A stretch of 64,000 bases of DNA from Limnephilus marmoratus (GCA_917880885.1 OU862928.1:12233721-12297720), one strand, 5' to 3'; shown: positions 43,075 to 54,934, numbered from the stretch's first letter. Notes: generated from the letters alone by a model not told the origin. Numbers and translations: made by a program.

Positions 43075-43245
43075 TCTAGCTGCTTGGTTTCTATTTCACT
43101 ATCCCAATTGTTGTAAAATAATTTTGCTATCTCTTCCCATGCTCGTTTCTTTGCCGTTCTATCCGGCTTTTCTCTAGAGTCCCAAAGACAAACTCTATTT
43201 TGCACTTCGATAATAAATCGTTCAGTGTCGAATATCCTGTGCGTG
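43075..43245 (-). pseudogene. MADF-domain gene first exon, Harbinger copy b
   Basis: The minus strand reads TERFIIEVQNRVCLWDSREK and KKRAWEEIAKLFYNNWDSEI, then ETKQLEV followed by GTGAGT (donor near 43073). The exon is intact in both copies and almost unchanged. The rest of the protein (BESS-like or basic C-terminus) was not found, so it is called partial. Role: DNA-binding partner of the Harbinger transposase. Confidence 0.7.
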
Positions 43246-43740
43246 CGCCGTCGCCGCGAGTTATCCTACGAATGTGGCGCGATGCATACAAATACCTGGA
43301 ATACGACGTTGCCGATCTTACGCCGACGGAAGATCGGTGCGCGGAGGACGGAGCAGACGCAGAGAGCGAGCGGTCCGCCACGGGGCGACCGATCGTCCGC
43401 GACGGAACGACCGATCTTCCACGTAGTGTGCCCGCTATTTGTAATTTATATGCAATTATATGTATTGGCGTTCTGTCGCGAAAGATCTGCGACGTAATTT
43501 CCATCAAGTGTGGCGCCGGCCTAAGCACTTTAGGTTTTAAAGCTCTTAAAAATATAAATATGTTATTCTTGAATATAATATCTAGACATTCCCCATGCCG
43601 AAACGCAAGTTATATAAAATTCCCTCGATAGAAAAAAATCGCCAAGTATGCTCCGAAGATTATTATAAACACGTTTGTTTCATTTATTTTACAAGTTACA
43701 TCTATGAAAAAATTCACAGTGTTTCTTTAATGCATAAGCT

Positions 43741-43967
43741 GCTGAATTAATTCTGCAGTATTATTTTGCTGGTGTATTTTCCTGAATAAAAAACGTGTTT
43801 TTACTTACTCGTTTTTGAGGAAACTCCTGAATGTCATACGATATTACATTGTCAATGTGTACAAATACCTATACTAAAAGCTTTAGTAATTTAGTTTTTA
43901 CATATACTTATTTACAAAAACGAAATAACATAAAAAACGACAATACATGCGATAAGCAGCTTACGGG
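43741..43967. mobile_element. piggyBac-type MITE, copy b
   Basis: TTAA at 43737-43740 and 43968-43971. The left end is changed to TGCATAAGCTGCTG, the right end is CCCGTAAGCTGCTTATCG on the minus strand. No nested guest. Confidence 0.75.
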
Positions 43968-44760
43968 TTAAATGCTGTTTAAGACAACCCCGCGAGATTT
44001 TGGCTATATTTTAAACAAGTTGTGTTTTATTAAACATTTTTGCATCGATTTTATCGCTTTAAATATTAGCGCGCTCCTCTAACATTTGGAATTACATATC
44101 TCTCCATCTTCTTCTTTTTGACTGCGGATACAGCACAAATCGAATACGATGGTGTAGAAACGAACTTGGCTTTGTGCAACCTCGCCTTGCCTCGTCCGAC
44201 TTCCGATCATTATCGGTTTTTGTGCCTGAGTCAAAGGTCTCGAAGCGTTTCGAAGTTCGAACACGATGCGTCTCACTACACTACTCATCTCACTTCAGTT
44301 CGCCAATACATTGGAACTGTAGCTGCCATTTGAACGTCCATGTTGCCTAGTGAGCGGACTCCGAGAGACTGGGTTCCTCGCGACGTTGCACGAATGTGTA
44401 GATATGCGCTTCGAACTTCGGCTAACTTCCTCGAGAGCTTCGTCGAATCGGGTAGCGTATTGGAGACTCTAGCGAATTTTTGCTGCCGTCTGGTGACGAC
44501 GCGTGATTTATGAAAAATAGTAATATATATCACAAAATTAGATCAGTTATATAGGGTGTGCTAAAAAGTACTAAGAATTTTTTTCCATTTAGGGTGTGCT
44601 AAAATTTGTTTTTATTTATTATTATTTTATGGAAAATAAAATTACGAAGTTATAAAGAACTTTCTTGAAAATTATAAAATATTTGTAAATACTGGTGTTT
44701 ATATTGTTAGTGTTTATTTTATATTATGATGATAAACATAATTGCTTCTATTGTTATAGA

Positions 44761-46826
44761 ATGGAGATTCCACAAAGGGACTCGGAAGCAACCGAAGAAA
44801 CTTATTCGATCACCGCAACGGTATGTTGTGTATTAGTAGTTCTATTAAGTTTGTTTTATGCTTCATCCTTTCCAAAATTGAAAGACATTAGTGTAACAAT
44901 AAATGTTTATAGTTTCAGATGCCAAGTCGGAAACGACCAAGGGCGGAATCGGAGGCCCATGCAACACCTTCTACATCCACGTATCTGGCTCCAACGACTC
45001 AGGTAATTATAATAACACTTGGCTAACTTCTATAGCGCCATTTTTGTCTTATATTAACTCAAAGACGCTTTACACAGCTATATATATTTTCTTTCTGTCT
45101 ATAGGTAACCGACAACATCATCTTCGAGTTCTTCGACTACGATAGCGAATATAATGAAGGTGGTGAAGATAATGAAGATAAATCAGATCTCGATGGTGAT
45201 GAAGACGAGTTGGAGCTGTTGGAGGAGGAGGAAAACCCCGAGGAGCAGATGTTCATCTGGTCCGAGGATTTCTCCACTTTCAAGGGTCAGCGTGAGCATT
45301 TTACCGTCCTTCAGCCTGGACCATCAGCAGACGTGTTCCCTCCGAATGTCGCTACATCTGCATATGATGTTTTCTCCAAAATATGGGACTTGGAAACAAT
45401 GTCCTATATTGTGCAGGAGACGAACAGGTATGCATGGAGCGCACTGGACGAGGTGACAACTGAGATGGGATTAAATCTGTCCACCCATTCCAGGCTGAAG
45501 AACTGGCAAGATGTTACGGTCCCTGAACTGTATGTAGTATTCGCAATTTTAATATACATGTCCATTTGTTACAGAGCTTGCTTATCAGAATACTGGACGA
45601 CAGACATTTTAGAGATGGCTAAATTTAGAACTCTAATGTCTCGTAATAGGTTTAGTCTGATAATTCGGTTCCTCCACTTTGTTGACAATAATACTATTTC
45701 TAATGTCGGTTCCCAAAATAAGCTTGCAAAAGTTAAACCACTATTGGATATAATGAATGAAAAGTTTTCCAGTCTGTATACTCCCCATGAAGACATTAGC
45801 ATAGACGAGTCCCTGTTGCTCTGGAAGGGTCGCCTAAGTTTTAAGCAGCGCATCCGAACTAAGGCGGCTCGGATCGGCATTAAAACCTATGAGCTGTGCG
45901 AATCGGCAACAGGGTACTTGTACCGTTTCATAATGTATGCGGGGAAGAATACAGAAGTCGAAGAGAACCATCTTGGGTTTTCCAGTAAAACTTCTAAAGT
46001 TGTACTAAAACTCATGGAGGGGTTCTTTGACAAAGGGTACTGCCTCTACATGGACAATTTTTATAATAGCATGCCATTGACTAGGTACCTGAAACAAAGG
46101 AATACCGATGTTATCGGTACCCTCAATCGCAACCGAAATATGGTACCTGAAATAATTAAAAACATGGAGAAGAGTGTGCCACGGCATACCATTATTGGTA
46201 GACACTGTGGTGACATGTCAGTCGTTGCTTGGAATGACCTCAAAATTGTCGCCATGTTGTCTACCTACCACAACACCGACACGGTCGTGGGTCAAAGAGG
46301 GTTAGAGAAATTCCAAATGCCTCTATCTGTGGCCCAATACAATCGCTTCATGGGGGGAGTGGATACCAAAGATTCGCTGTTATCCACTTACCGCATGGAG
46401 AGAACGCGGGGTAGCTTATGGTACATGAAAGTATTTCGTCGCCTGCTCAATATCAGCATCGTGAATAGCATGGTGATATTTAGGCACCTTCACCAAGAAG
46501 ACCCGGGGCAGCCAATTTTTCACCGTGCATTCAGGTTGCAATTGGCATCTGAGCTTATAGTGCGTCACTATCCCTCTTTGGTCAAACCCAAACCGAAGTC
46601 TTCCCTTGCGGAACACACTCTCATCAGGTTAAATCGTGCACTCAATCATTATCCATTCGAATCCTCAATCACAAGCGGTAGTAGGAATCGACACATTCGC
46701 AGAAGGTGCGTACTGTGTTCAATACGTAAACAACGAAAGGAAGTTAATACGATTTGCAAGGCGTGCGATGTTTTCCTTTGCATTGGGATGTGTTTTATGG
46801 ATTACCACACATTACAACATTTATAA
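44761..46826 (+). CDS. piggyBac transposase, second gene, apparently intact
   Basis: Exons 44761-44820, 44919-45002 and 45105-46826 mirror the first gene, with the same GT..AG boundaries in phase, giving about 621 residues. The catalytic regions SIDESLLLWKG, YMDNFYNS and GGVDTKDSLLSTY are unchanged. From about residue 480 onward the protein diverges: RTRGSLWYMKVFRRLL replaces RTRGHEWYMKVFHRLL, and the cysteine-rich end reads RRRCVLCSIRKQRKEVN then CKACDVFLCIGMCF. All cysteine pairs are kept, with an extra methionine in the last knuckle. There are two codon pairs of insertion and deletion in the acidic N-terminus. Expected function is TTAA-specific transposition. Confidence 0.9.
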
Positions 46827-47420
46827 TTTTTTTACATTTAGATTCCCTTTTTTTATACAAAACTTTAAAAATTGCCATGAAGAGGAAATTCATTATACCT
46901 AATAGTGGCAGTCCCATAATTACAGTTCAGGGAGTGTCGCTATTTGTTGCCTGGGTGTTGTGTTCTTTTATGTTTTTGTCATTATGTTATTTGGATGTTG
47001 TTTGCGGTTGTTATTTATGTGTTGTTATTATTTGTTGCAAGGGTATTTGTGCATCATTTGAATAAAAATGTTTACTGAAACAAGTGCATCTTTGAATTGG
47101 TTGAAGTTTCGTGTCCATTCATTGTATCTTACACTTCTGTGGAGGACGGCAACAATGTCTAAAAATTTGAACATTAAAATAATAAATTTATATATGTGTA
47201 AAATGATTTTGTTTTCCTTTACCTCTCGACCAAAGTTTAAATAACATGTAATATAAAACTGAAATAAATATGACGAAAAAAAACAACTTTTATTGAACCA
47301 CACAGTATCTGAATTTAAAAAATGAATGTAATATAAAAATTGGAATAAATACCCAAAAAAAAATTGCAAATTTTATTTTTACTCTCATCGGTCATGAATT
47401 TTTGAGTCACTTTGTATTCT
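46827..47420 (+). other. 3' flank of the second piggyBac gene
   Basis: The flank aligns with 9554-9972 plus 11161-11420 with many changes and small gaps. AATAAA near 47060 could end the transcript. No other gene. Confidence 0.5.
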
Positions 47421-47429
47421 GACTTTTTT

Positions 47430-48545
47430 TTACATTAACTCCGGGCCTGTGTCATCTGAGATGCTGGGTGGAGGGTCTTTTTGAGGAGAGGAAGGAGAGA
47501 ACATTGGTCTTGAAGAAACCCATATTTGTAGGAAGGAGGAGACACGGAAAATCGTTTCACAGCCGAGCTGTTGGAACACAAGAACGAGTCGAAGAAGCGA
47601 CTTGTTCTCAGGTGACAAAACGTCAACCATCTACATATATTGGGCACGCATTTGGTGTGTTTCCCGACTATGCACCGGTGCCGAAGGGATCAATGACGCT
47701 AGTTCCTCGGAGCATCTTCTATTGTAATACCAATATTGTTATACTATATATTGTAATACCGGTAGAACAAGGATACCATTCCCACCCGATGCCTGTGCTC
47801 TAAAGATTGCAGTCTGTCTGTTAAGATGAGAGAATCTATCAAACGGACTGGCCGTTTCTGCACAGAGTCAAGGGTATTTTTCGGTTATTTTGGAGCACCA
47901 AATTAAACCGTGGGGTGCACTTGTGATTTGTACTGGGTAAGCAGTACTGTAATATTAAGGGAATGTACCCATACTACGTGACACGTTTAGGGGGGGGCTC
48001 CCCTTTCTCTCCCGCGTTCCCACTCCACCTTCCCTCTCCCCACCCCACTCCCCCCCTTCACCCGTCCCGCGAACCTCCCTCCCAAGTTCCCCTCCCCTCG
48101 CAGGTTGGATCTGGAGAAAGTGGTTGAGGGAGTCCCTTTGACTTCTCCAGCCTTACTCTCTCGGAACATCGCTTTGCACCGCAGTGGGAGGGATGGATTC
48201 ATACATCCGCTCTCCTGGACACGCTGACCCCCACATTTCTACCCACCCCTAATACCTCCTCCTCCTCCTTCTCAGAAGATCCTCTCCTCCCTTTCCCTGA
48301 AACGAACCTTCACACAGCATCCCCAAAGAAGAGATAGGCAATGTGTCGAGCGATTGTAAAAAAAAGGTCTCTCCTGATCCGGCCTTCTACGTAGTTGGTG
48401 GGCAGATGCCACCGCCGCCGAGATCCTGACAAACCTCGCCCCATGAACCCGGGCTACCCGTACCTATGGCAGAGGTGTTGATAATCCAATACATGGTTCC
48501 CAGGACGGCGGTACCCATACCCGCCTTCCAAATTACTGATACTAC
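47430..48545. repeat. Pieces of SINE-like retroposon T in mixed orientation
   Basis: The stretch 47430-47510 (TTTTTTTTACATTAACTCC, GGGTGGAGGGTCTTTTTGAG) is an inverted piece. 48235-48365 is a direct piece ending in poly-A, and 48370-48540 an inverted 5' piece with GCAGAGGTGTTG and GGCGGTACCCA. The C-rich interval 47985-48140 is not recognised. Frames here are compositional. Confidence 0.5.
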
Positions 48546-48552
48546 TTATTGA

Positions 48553-48972
48553 CGGCCGGCGTGGTCAAGAGGTAATGCTCTTGACTCGCAATCCGAAGGT
48601 CGAAGGGATCGAATCCCGGCGTGGGCAAATAAATTTTATTTGACTAATTTGGGTTATTTCACAATTTATTTTGGAACGTGAGGCAAATACATTATTTTTA
48701 ATTATTTCAATTAAAAATAATATATTTGCGTCACGTTCCAGAGTGGAAGATACTTTAGTATCGCCCTAGTGAAAGACCACCATTCAGAATTGAAATGTTG
48801 CTAAAAATGACTTTGGCCGTGTTTGGTGACCAGATCTGAATAGCCAGCTAATTCCTCGCTTCCTCTTCCCCATCTCCTTCCCTTCCCCATCACCTTCTGC
48901 CTCACACTATACCCCATAGTCTCACTGGTTCCAGATGGGAGCATTTGGGTCTCTTGTGCGGTATTCACATAA
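48553..48972 (+). mobile_element. tRNA-headed SINE S, full length
   Basis: The head carries polymerase III promoter boxes: A-box-like TGGTCAAGAGG (48563) and B-box GGATCGAATCC (48608). The body follows (GAGTGGAAGATACTTTAGTA, GACCACCATTCAGAATTGAA) with a short A-rich end. The head is not a working tRNA because its ends do not pair as an acceptor stem. Confidence 0.8.
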
Positions 48973-49045
48973 ATATAAAATTATGCACACGAATAAATAT
49001 TTCAAAATGAAATATTTTTTACAATCCAACTGAATATTACTCTTT

Positions 49046-49258
49046 TTTTTTCATGAATACCGCACAAGAGTCCCAACTGCTCCCGTCTGGAGCCAGTGGG
49101 ACTATTACACCCCCAATTGGGGTATGTTGTGAGGCTGAAGGTAGTGGGGGAGGGGAAGGAGTTAGGGAAGATGGAGGTGGGGAAGTACCTGACTCTTCAG
49201 ATCTGGTCACTAAACACGGCTAAAGCCATTTCAAGTAACGTTTCAATTCTTCCACTCT
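49046..49258 (-). mobile_element. tRNA-headed SINE S, 5'-truncated, inverted
   Basis: Starts TTTTTTTTTCATGAATACCG and runs to TTCTTCCACTCTAA, the reverse of the SINE body. It faces the full copy at 48553 across 73 bp, so the two could pair. The following 49260-49630 is AT-rich and unrecognised. Confidence 0.8.
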
Positions 49259-49639
49259 AATGGCCGTAAAATAAAATGAAAAAACAAAATATTTTAAAAA
49301 CTATAACAAATTGTTTTTTGTGTAGATATCTACTTTATACCTACTGTGTTTATGTATCTATTTATGTCTACGCACTTCGATACACAAATTACAAATAACT
49401 ACTACTTATTAAAATTCTGGAAGCGAGAATTCAACATCTTCATCTGAACCATACTGTGGGTCCAGCTTCCTGTGAACTATAGGTACGTGAAACTCGGCTT
49501 GTAGCATAACGAAATCTAGTTCCAAAAACGTCCGCTCGCAACCGCTGATGTGTGAGCGCTACACGCGGAATCGAAATTATGATTTGCTGGTATGACAGCC
49601 TTAACCGCTATGCAGGTTTTTACTGCTAGGCCCAGCGCG

Positions 49640-50020
49640 CGGCTTTTGTGAAGCAAAAGCCGCCTGCCCATTTTTTTTTTTTTACATGTGCTCTACACAG
49701 GAGGCCCTGGGGAAAATAATTTCCCTCAGGGCCTATGTCATCTTTGGGGATGCTGCGTGGAGGGTTTTTTAAGGAAAGGAAGGAGAGGAGAGTTCTGGGA
49801 AGGAAAAGGGTTTTAGGTGTGGGTAGGAATTTGGGGTTTAGTGTGTCCTGGTCATCCGCCTCCAAGACCTAGACAAACCTCACCCCATCAGCCCGGGCAC
49901 CCCTGCTAAATCACCAAACGTAGCGAACCACTTGGGGTGACCTATGGCAGAGGTGTTGGTTATCCAATAAAGGTTCCCGGGGCGGCGGTACCCATTCCCG
50001 CCTCCCAAATTGCAGTTAGT
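49640..50020 (-). mobile_element. SINE-like retroposon T, longest copy, inverted
   Basis: A T-run (49672-49684) marks the poly-A end. The sequence runs through CCTCAGGGCCTATGTCATC and ACCTCACCCCATCAGCCC to GGCGGCGGTACCCATTCC. Polymerase III boxes are not obvious at its 5' end, so it is called SINE-like only. Confidence 0.6.
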
Positions 50021-50344
50021 GTTGGTGACCATTTTATAAATCCTATAGGAACTGGTTCCAAAAGTAGCCCGTTCCTTGGATCCACTGTCATCCAGTGATA
50101 GCTAGTCACCGGGTCATCTTCCCTCAACTTCACCGATAAAGGCCCCACAGCCCGCTTCAAGAAGCAGGGAACGAAAAATAGGTTTATAGTTTTTAGACGC
50201 ATTTGAGTGCTCCCCTCCATGGAAATCTTTAGTAAAAGACGAAAGATTTATTCGTTATTGAAGGGCAACCAGCATAAATATACTAACCCCGTAATTCCGT
50301 CAACTGAAGCGCCCGAACTTTCTCAAAGCAACTTGAACCATCTG
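50021..50344. other. Non-coding DNA before SD-2 copy b
   Basis: No repeat partner or coding domain recognised. Confidence 0.4.
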
Positions 50345-50929
50345 TGCATAAATAAACCAGTCATTAGATTGATAACTTCGTGCTTTTTGCATGGACCAAG
50401 TGTCAACGCTATTTGATCATATACATACCTATATTTAACGACTTTTTATTCGATTTGAGATTTTGTCATCACACATACCATAAACAAAGGATAGAGGAAA
50501 CAAAATAAAAGGCTCGACTATAGACAATATAATTATCTTTCAGTACCTACCCAATTTATTAGCCCAAAATATTATTTTAAAAATAAAATTAAATGACAAA
50601 ATGTTCCTCAGGGCAACAGAGCTGCATCTGACAGATTACTGCCTTGAGAAAATGAGCTTACTTTTCTTTACGGCTCATTTTCTCCGGACAGAGCTTTATC
50701 AGATTGAAACCCGTTGCCCTATGAAGAAACCAACTGTCGTAAAAATAACCTAAAATTACTTGAAATTTCAATCCCTTCAAAAGGGGAAGAACAATTTCAA
50801 ATAAGATTTAGCTTTCCTACGATAGTATCGACTTTGACATTTCTCTGGTTACAACAGAAAAATGAAAAACTCAATTAAACATTTTAGTATTTTATTAAAA
50901 ACAGTAAATACAAGAAAAACTAACAACAT

Positions 50930-51790
50930 CACGCCGTTTCCCCGTAGGGGTAGGCCGATAGGACGGACCGTCAAACAACTCGGTCTTGGCACACACTCTT
51001 TGCCTCATTCACACTCGCACATCGACTCATACATACTATTTCTGACTGTTGACGTGGCCCGATGCAAGTATCGGATTCCCTTGATCGTGTCAGGTTTTCC
51101 TCTGGCGTCCCTGACTTCATCTACCACTCACATCTGTATCATATATTCTACTTACACCCCACGCTTCGTTCATTCGCTCTACATGCCACACCATCTGAGG
51201 GTCCCTTTCTTAATCTTACTCATTATGATCAGCCTTGCATTGCATTGCTTGATCATAAATAATAATAATATTTGGATGATTTGTATAGCGCCATTTTTGT
51301 AAAAAGTTACCTCAAAGGTGCTCTGCACAGACTTATATTTCTACAATCTAATTCCAACTACAAAGTAGACAATCCATTATAACAACTTATAGCTAAAACT
51401 TGCATCCACCGGTTCATCGATCATTGATATGAAACTATATGTACAACGATTTTACCAATGAACGCTTTGCTGCATATAAAATGTACATATATTATTTTAT
51501 TTATACTCTGTACAGGCAGAAAATATACAGGACATTCAGTCCACTTTCCTCTGCCAGTTCCATGCCTCACAGCCATACATCAGGGTAGATACCAGCATTC
51601 CGTTGCGGACTGCTAGTTTCGCTTCTTTGGACAGTTTTTTGTTAGCGCCAATGGCATTCAGTCCTTTATTAATATAATTACTTACATTTACCCTTCTTTC
51701 AATATCTCTATCAGCCTTCCCGTCTCTCATACACATACTTCCCACGATATACAAACTCATCCACCTGCTCCAAGTTCACAACTATATTGC
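50930..51790 (-). pseudogene. LINE reverse transcriptase C-terminal remnant, SD-2b
   Basis: Frame 51760-51536 on the minus strand reads IVGSMCMRDGKADRDIERRV, LNAIGANKKLSKEAKLAVRN and GMLVSTLMYGCEAWNWQRK without interruption. This is the region after the catalytic domain. The rest, down to the CCCCGTAGGGGTAGG region near 50940, is degenerate. It shows the structure of the remnant before F1 split copy a. Confidence 0.75.
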
Positions 51791-52442
51791 ACAATGTGTT
51801 CATACTCTATTTAATGATAAAAATAGAACAAATTTAGAAAAGCTAAGCGTACTGAGAATATATTGCTCCTGTTGCATCCTGGTCCAGTCCATGGAGTACT
51901 CTTCCTCCTTCTTATGTCCTCTCTAGAACAGCGGTGCAAGAGAGTGGTGGAACACGTCAGCCCCCATCTCCTGACATGACATCACAACGTTACTGTCCTA
52001 CTGCAATACCTACAACAAACAATCATATGTCATCAAAGGTGCTAAATTAATGCGTTTATATGTATTATTATAATAAGGTAAAATGCAAACAAACTCTGAG
52101 GCCTGTAGGCGTGGGCCGTCGCTCGTGGAACGTGCTCTCTACTCTAGGGGAATGACACCAGCAATCTCCACCAGGCCACCGGCCTGTCAGCTGTAAGGGT
52201 AGGATTTGGTGTTTCGAGCTGAAAATATTAAAGAAAATATCGGGAGGAATGCAGATCCCGCCAAATGTTGAGGATTTTAATAAAAATGCACTTACTAGAT
52301 GAGAAAAGTGTGGAAAAGTTGAATAAAAAAGAAATTAAGGCGCGCTCGGCAAAATTGAGGGAGATACAGCCGTTTTAAGAATGAATAAATTGACACTTCA
52401 TGAACCGATACTATCAACCATTTTGTAAACTTGATTATTACC

Positions 52443-52631
52443 TTAAAGTTGGTAGCACTCGTAATCATCCTCATCTGTTGCACCATCTTCAAGCGACGGC
52501 AAAGTATTGGGTGGACGTTCCACAGTGACGTCATATAAACGACCTGCCATGCGCAAAAATTCGTCCATAATATGTTGGTATTCCTGACCTAATAAAACCA
52601 AGAGCCTAGATACGATTGTAGCCGACTTCAT
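52443..52631 (-). pseudogene. C-terminal coding remnant of unknown element protein (F1-long)
   Basis: The minus-strand frame of 62 codons ends HIMDEFLRMAGRLYDVTVER, PPNTLPSLEDGATDEDDYEC, YQL and a stop, next to the left arm. It shares GxLYD, a following R..P.TL stretch and an acidic TDE before a final L with the remnant at 32592-32693 in a different element. The product family is not recognised. It may be the tail of the transposase of this group. Confidence 0.5.
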
Positions 52632-52744
52632 GTGATAGATGAGGCGCGTAATTATGAAATTTGTCTAGCGGACTTTTTTTCAACGATTTTTTAAACTGTT
52701 TATCACCTTCCAAATTAAAGTAACCTAACCTAAAACTACGCTAA

Positions 52745-53060
52745 ACATGGTTTGTGTAACATGGTTTGTGCCCCTTTATAACGCCTACTCGCGTCAACGC
52801 AAGAAAAACATCCCAGTTTTCAAATAGTTTAGCGGCTACGCTAGGTTTGTGTAACATGGTTTGTGCCCCTTTATACCGCCTGCTCGCGTCAATTTAAAAA
52901 AACAGCCTACGTTTTCAAGTAGTTTAGCGGCTACGCTAGGTTTGTGTAACATGGTTTGTGCCCCTTTATACCGCCTGCTCGCGTCAATTTAAAAAAAACA
53001 GCCTACGTTTTCAAGTAGTTTAGCGGCTACGCTAGGTTTGTGTAACATGGTTTGTGACCA
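52745..53060 (-). repeat. 95-bp satellite, about three units, inverted
   Basis: AACATGGTTTGTG recurs near 52755, 52853, 52949 and 53045. A further single unit lies at 53637-53760 within the nested palindrome. Units are like those at 31622 but in the opposite orientation. Confidence 0.9.
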
Positions 53061-53384
53061 TATGGTGATCATTATTAATTCTGTTTTTCATAAGTACGCA
53101 CCTTATTATATATCACACGAAGTTGGCTACAATCGTATCAACCTTCGTTGACCGATTATTTGCCGGAGACGCGTCGGCGCGCGTGTCATATGCGCAGGCG
53201 CAAGAAAATAATTAAAATATTTGAAATGAAAAACTTTTGGTCTGCGATTTTGACCCTTATATGTACGAATTTGTATGAAGAACAGTGTCAAAATCGCTTG
53301 CGCCATCATTACTCTAGGTGGTGTTGAAAGTTTCACTCGACTTGGCACACTAGAATATTTGGTAAATATCGGTTCGGATTGGCC

Positions 53385-53975
53385 ACGCTTATTACGAATA
53401 ATTTTTAGAAAAAAACTTTAGATTCGCCTTAATTACTATAAAAGGAAACTTTTTGGCTTTGGGGCGGCGGAAAATAATGCATTTTAATTTTCAATTGCAT
53501 AAAACCAAAATTCACTTCGCGAACCGACGACGCAGCGAAAATCCGCAGCCGTAGCTGTCACTGTCATGGACTGTAGCTGACTTCGTGGGATAAAGCGCGT
53601 AATTATGAAATTTCTCTAGCGGGCTTGTTTGTGTAACATGGTTTGTGATACAAAAGAATGTGCCCCTGTATAACGCCTACTCGCGTCAACGCAAGAAAAA
53701 CATCCCAGTTTTCAAGTGGTTTAGCGGCTACGCTAGGTTTGTGCAACATGGTTTGTGATTCGCGGTATTTCATGCAGGTATCCCACGAAGTCAGCTACAG
53801 TCCATAACAGTGACAGCTACGGCCGCGAATTTTCGCTGTGTCGATTCGCGAAGTGAATTTTGGTTTTATGCAATTGAAAATTAAAATGCATTATTTTCCG
53901 CCGCCCCAAAGCCAAAAAGTTTCCTTTTATAGTACTTAAGGCGAATCTAAAGTTTTTTTCTAAAAATTATTCGTA
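53385..53975. repeat. Palindromic unit nested in F1-long
   Basis: The left arm 53385-53580 and right arm 53790-53975 are inverted copies (CTTTAGATTCGCC, GGCGGCGGAAAATAATGCAT). A satellite unit forms the loop. Single arms of the same unit occur at 3145-3300. Confidence 0.8.
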
Positions 53976-54934
53976 ATAAGCGTGGCCAATCCGAACCGAT
54001 AATTACCGAATATTTTTAATAGCAAGTCTGAGATACCAACAATATAATAATAAAAAAATGGCGTAGTATAAGTTCACGAAGTGTCAATTTAATCATTCTT
54101 AAAACGGCTGTATCTCCCTCAATTTTGCCGAGCGCGGCTTAATTTCTTTTTTATTCAACTTTTCCACACTTTTCCCATCTAGAAAGTGCATTTTTATTAA
54201 AATCCTCAACATTTGGCGGGATCTGCATTTCAACCAAAATATCTCATGAGATACATCAAGACAGACCGACAGATAAAAACAAAACAAGATAAATGCAGAA
54301 ATGTTTCATATAAATATTTGTACCTGCAGAGGTTATAATGGTTTTCACGAGCATCATTATATCGCGAAATAACACGTTTTGCGATACTAGTAGCCACAAA
54401 CATATGCACGAGTTCTCAAAATCGGATAATCAACCTATTCAAGGCTGCTAAATTCACATCGCGCCTATTTTACTTGTTTAGGAAGCAAATTTTGAATTCG
54501 CGTCGCATGTAAATAAACCGTTGAGAGTGGTTGAGAGCAACCATTTTCATTTTGATATATTATTTCACCCAGCTGTCAAAAGCTTTTCCATAGAAATTCA
54601 AAGTTTTCCCATTGGTCGAGTCGAGAGACCTTGTCGTCACACAGTCATAGATATTATCTATCTTTGGTCTTGGTTCTTCTTCTTCTTCTTTAAATGGCTT
54701 TTCACCCCAATGGAGTGTTCTAGCCAGTGTCAAGTAGAGAGTGAGTGAGTTTTTGTATTTGTCTATGTTAGTATTTATTTACAAGAGAATTACAAGTATA
54801 TAACATAAATATATAATATACAATTCACTAAACACACTAAATACATATAAATAGTAATAAGAAAAATATATTATATATACACACATATATATACATACAT
54901 ACATATACACGTATGAATAGATCGGTAGGTAAAT

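Larger units (their letters stand above)
41725..43521 (+). mobile_element. PIF/Harbinger transposon, both termini present (family 2)
   Basis: The termini, GGCCAGCGCCACACTTGATG (left) and GGCCGGCGCCACACTTGATG (right, minus strand), continue through GAA and ACG. It contains a transposase on the plus strand and a MADF gene on the minus strand, converging as in family members. A clear TWA duplication is no longer visible. SD-1 homology starts inside it at 42184, so the duplication breakpoint cut through this element. Confidence 0.85.
42184..47420 (+). repeat. Segmental duplication SD-1, copy b
   Basis: Partner of 3442-11420. Identity is very high up to about 46400 and clearly lower afterwards, although alignment continues to about 47420. 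This copy lacks the four insertions of copy a. Between the Harbinger end (43521) and the piggyBac gene (44761) it is non-coding. Confidence 0.85.
52242..54235. mobile_element. Long-inverted-repeat element F1-long, duplication AAAATATC
   Basis: Termini GGGAGGAATGCAGATCCCGC (left) and GGTTGAAATGCAGATCCCGC (right, minus) lead into arms sharing GGCGCGCTCGGCAAAATTGA. AAAATATC flanks both ends (52234-52241, 54236-54243). The SD-2a locus near 33308 (AAAACATC) is the empty site. The interior holds three inverted satellite units, a nested palindromic unit (53385-53975) and a coding remnant. Confidence 0.9.
50345..54672 (+). repeat. Segmental duplication SD-2, copy b
   Basis: Partner of 28795-33910. 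It lacks the F1 and F2 insertions of copy a but has its own long-inverted-repeat element at 52242-54235. It is truncated on the right by the I-group LINE, which starts in the middle of GGTCTTGGTT. Confidence 0.85.

Noticed and set aside
47987..48202. 71-codon minus-strand frame
   Set aside because: It is an artefact of a C-rich low-complexity tract.
48553..48630. Possible tRNA gene
   Set aside because: A- and B-boxes exist, but the 5' and 3' ends do not pair as an acceptor stem and a SINE body follows directly.
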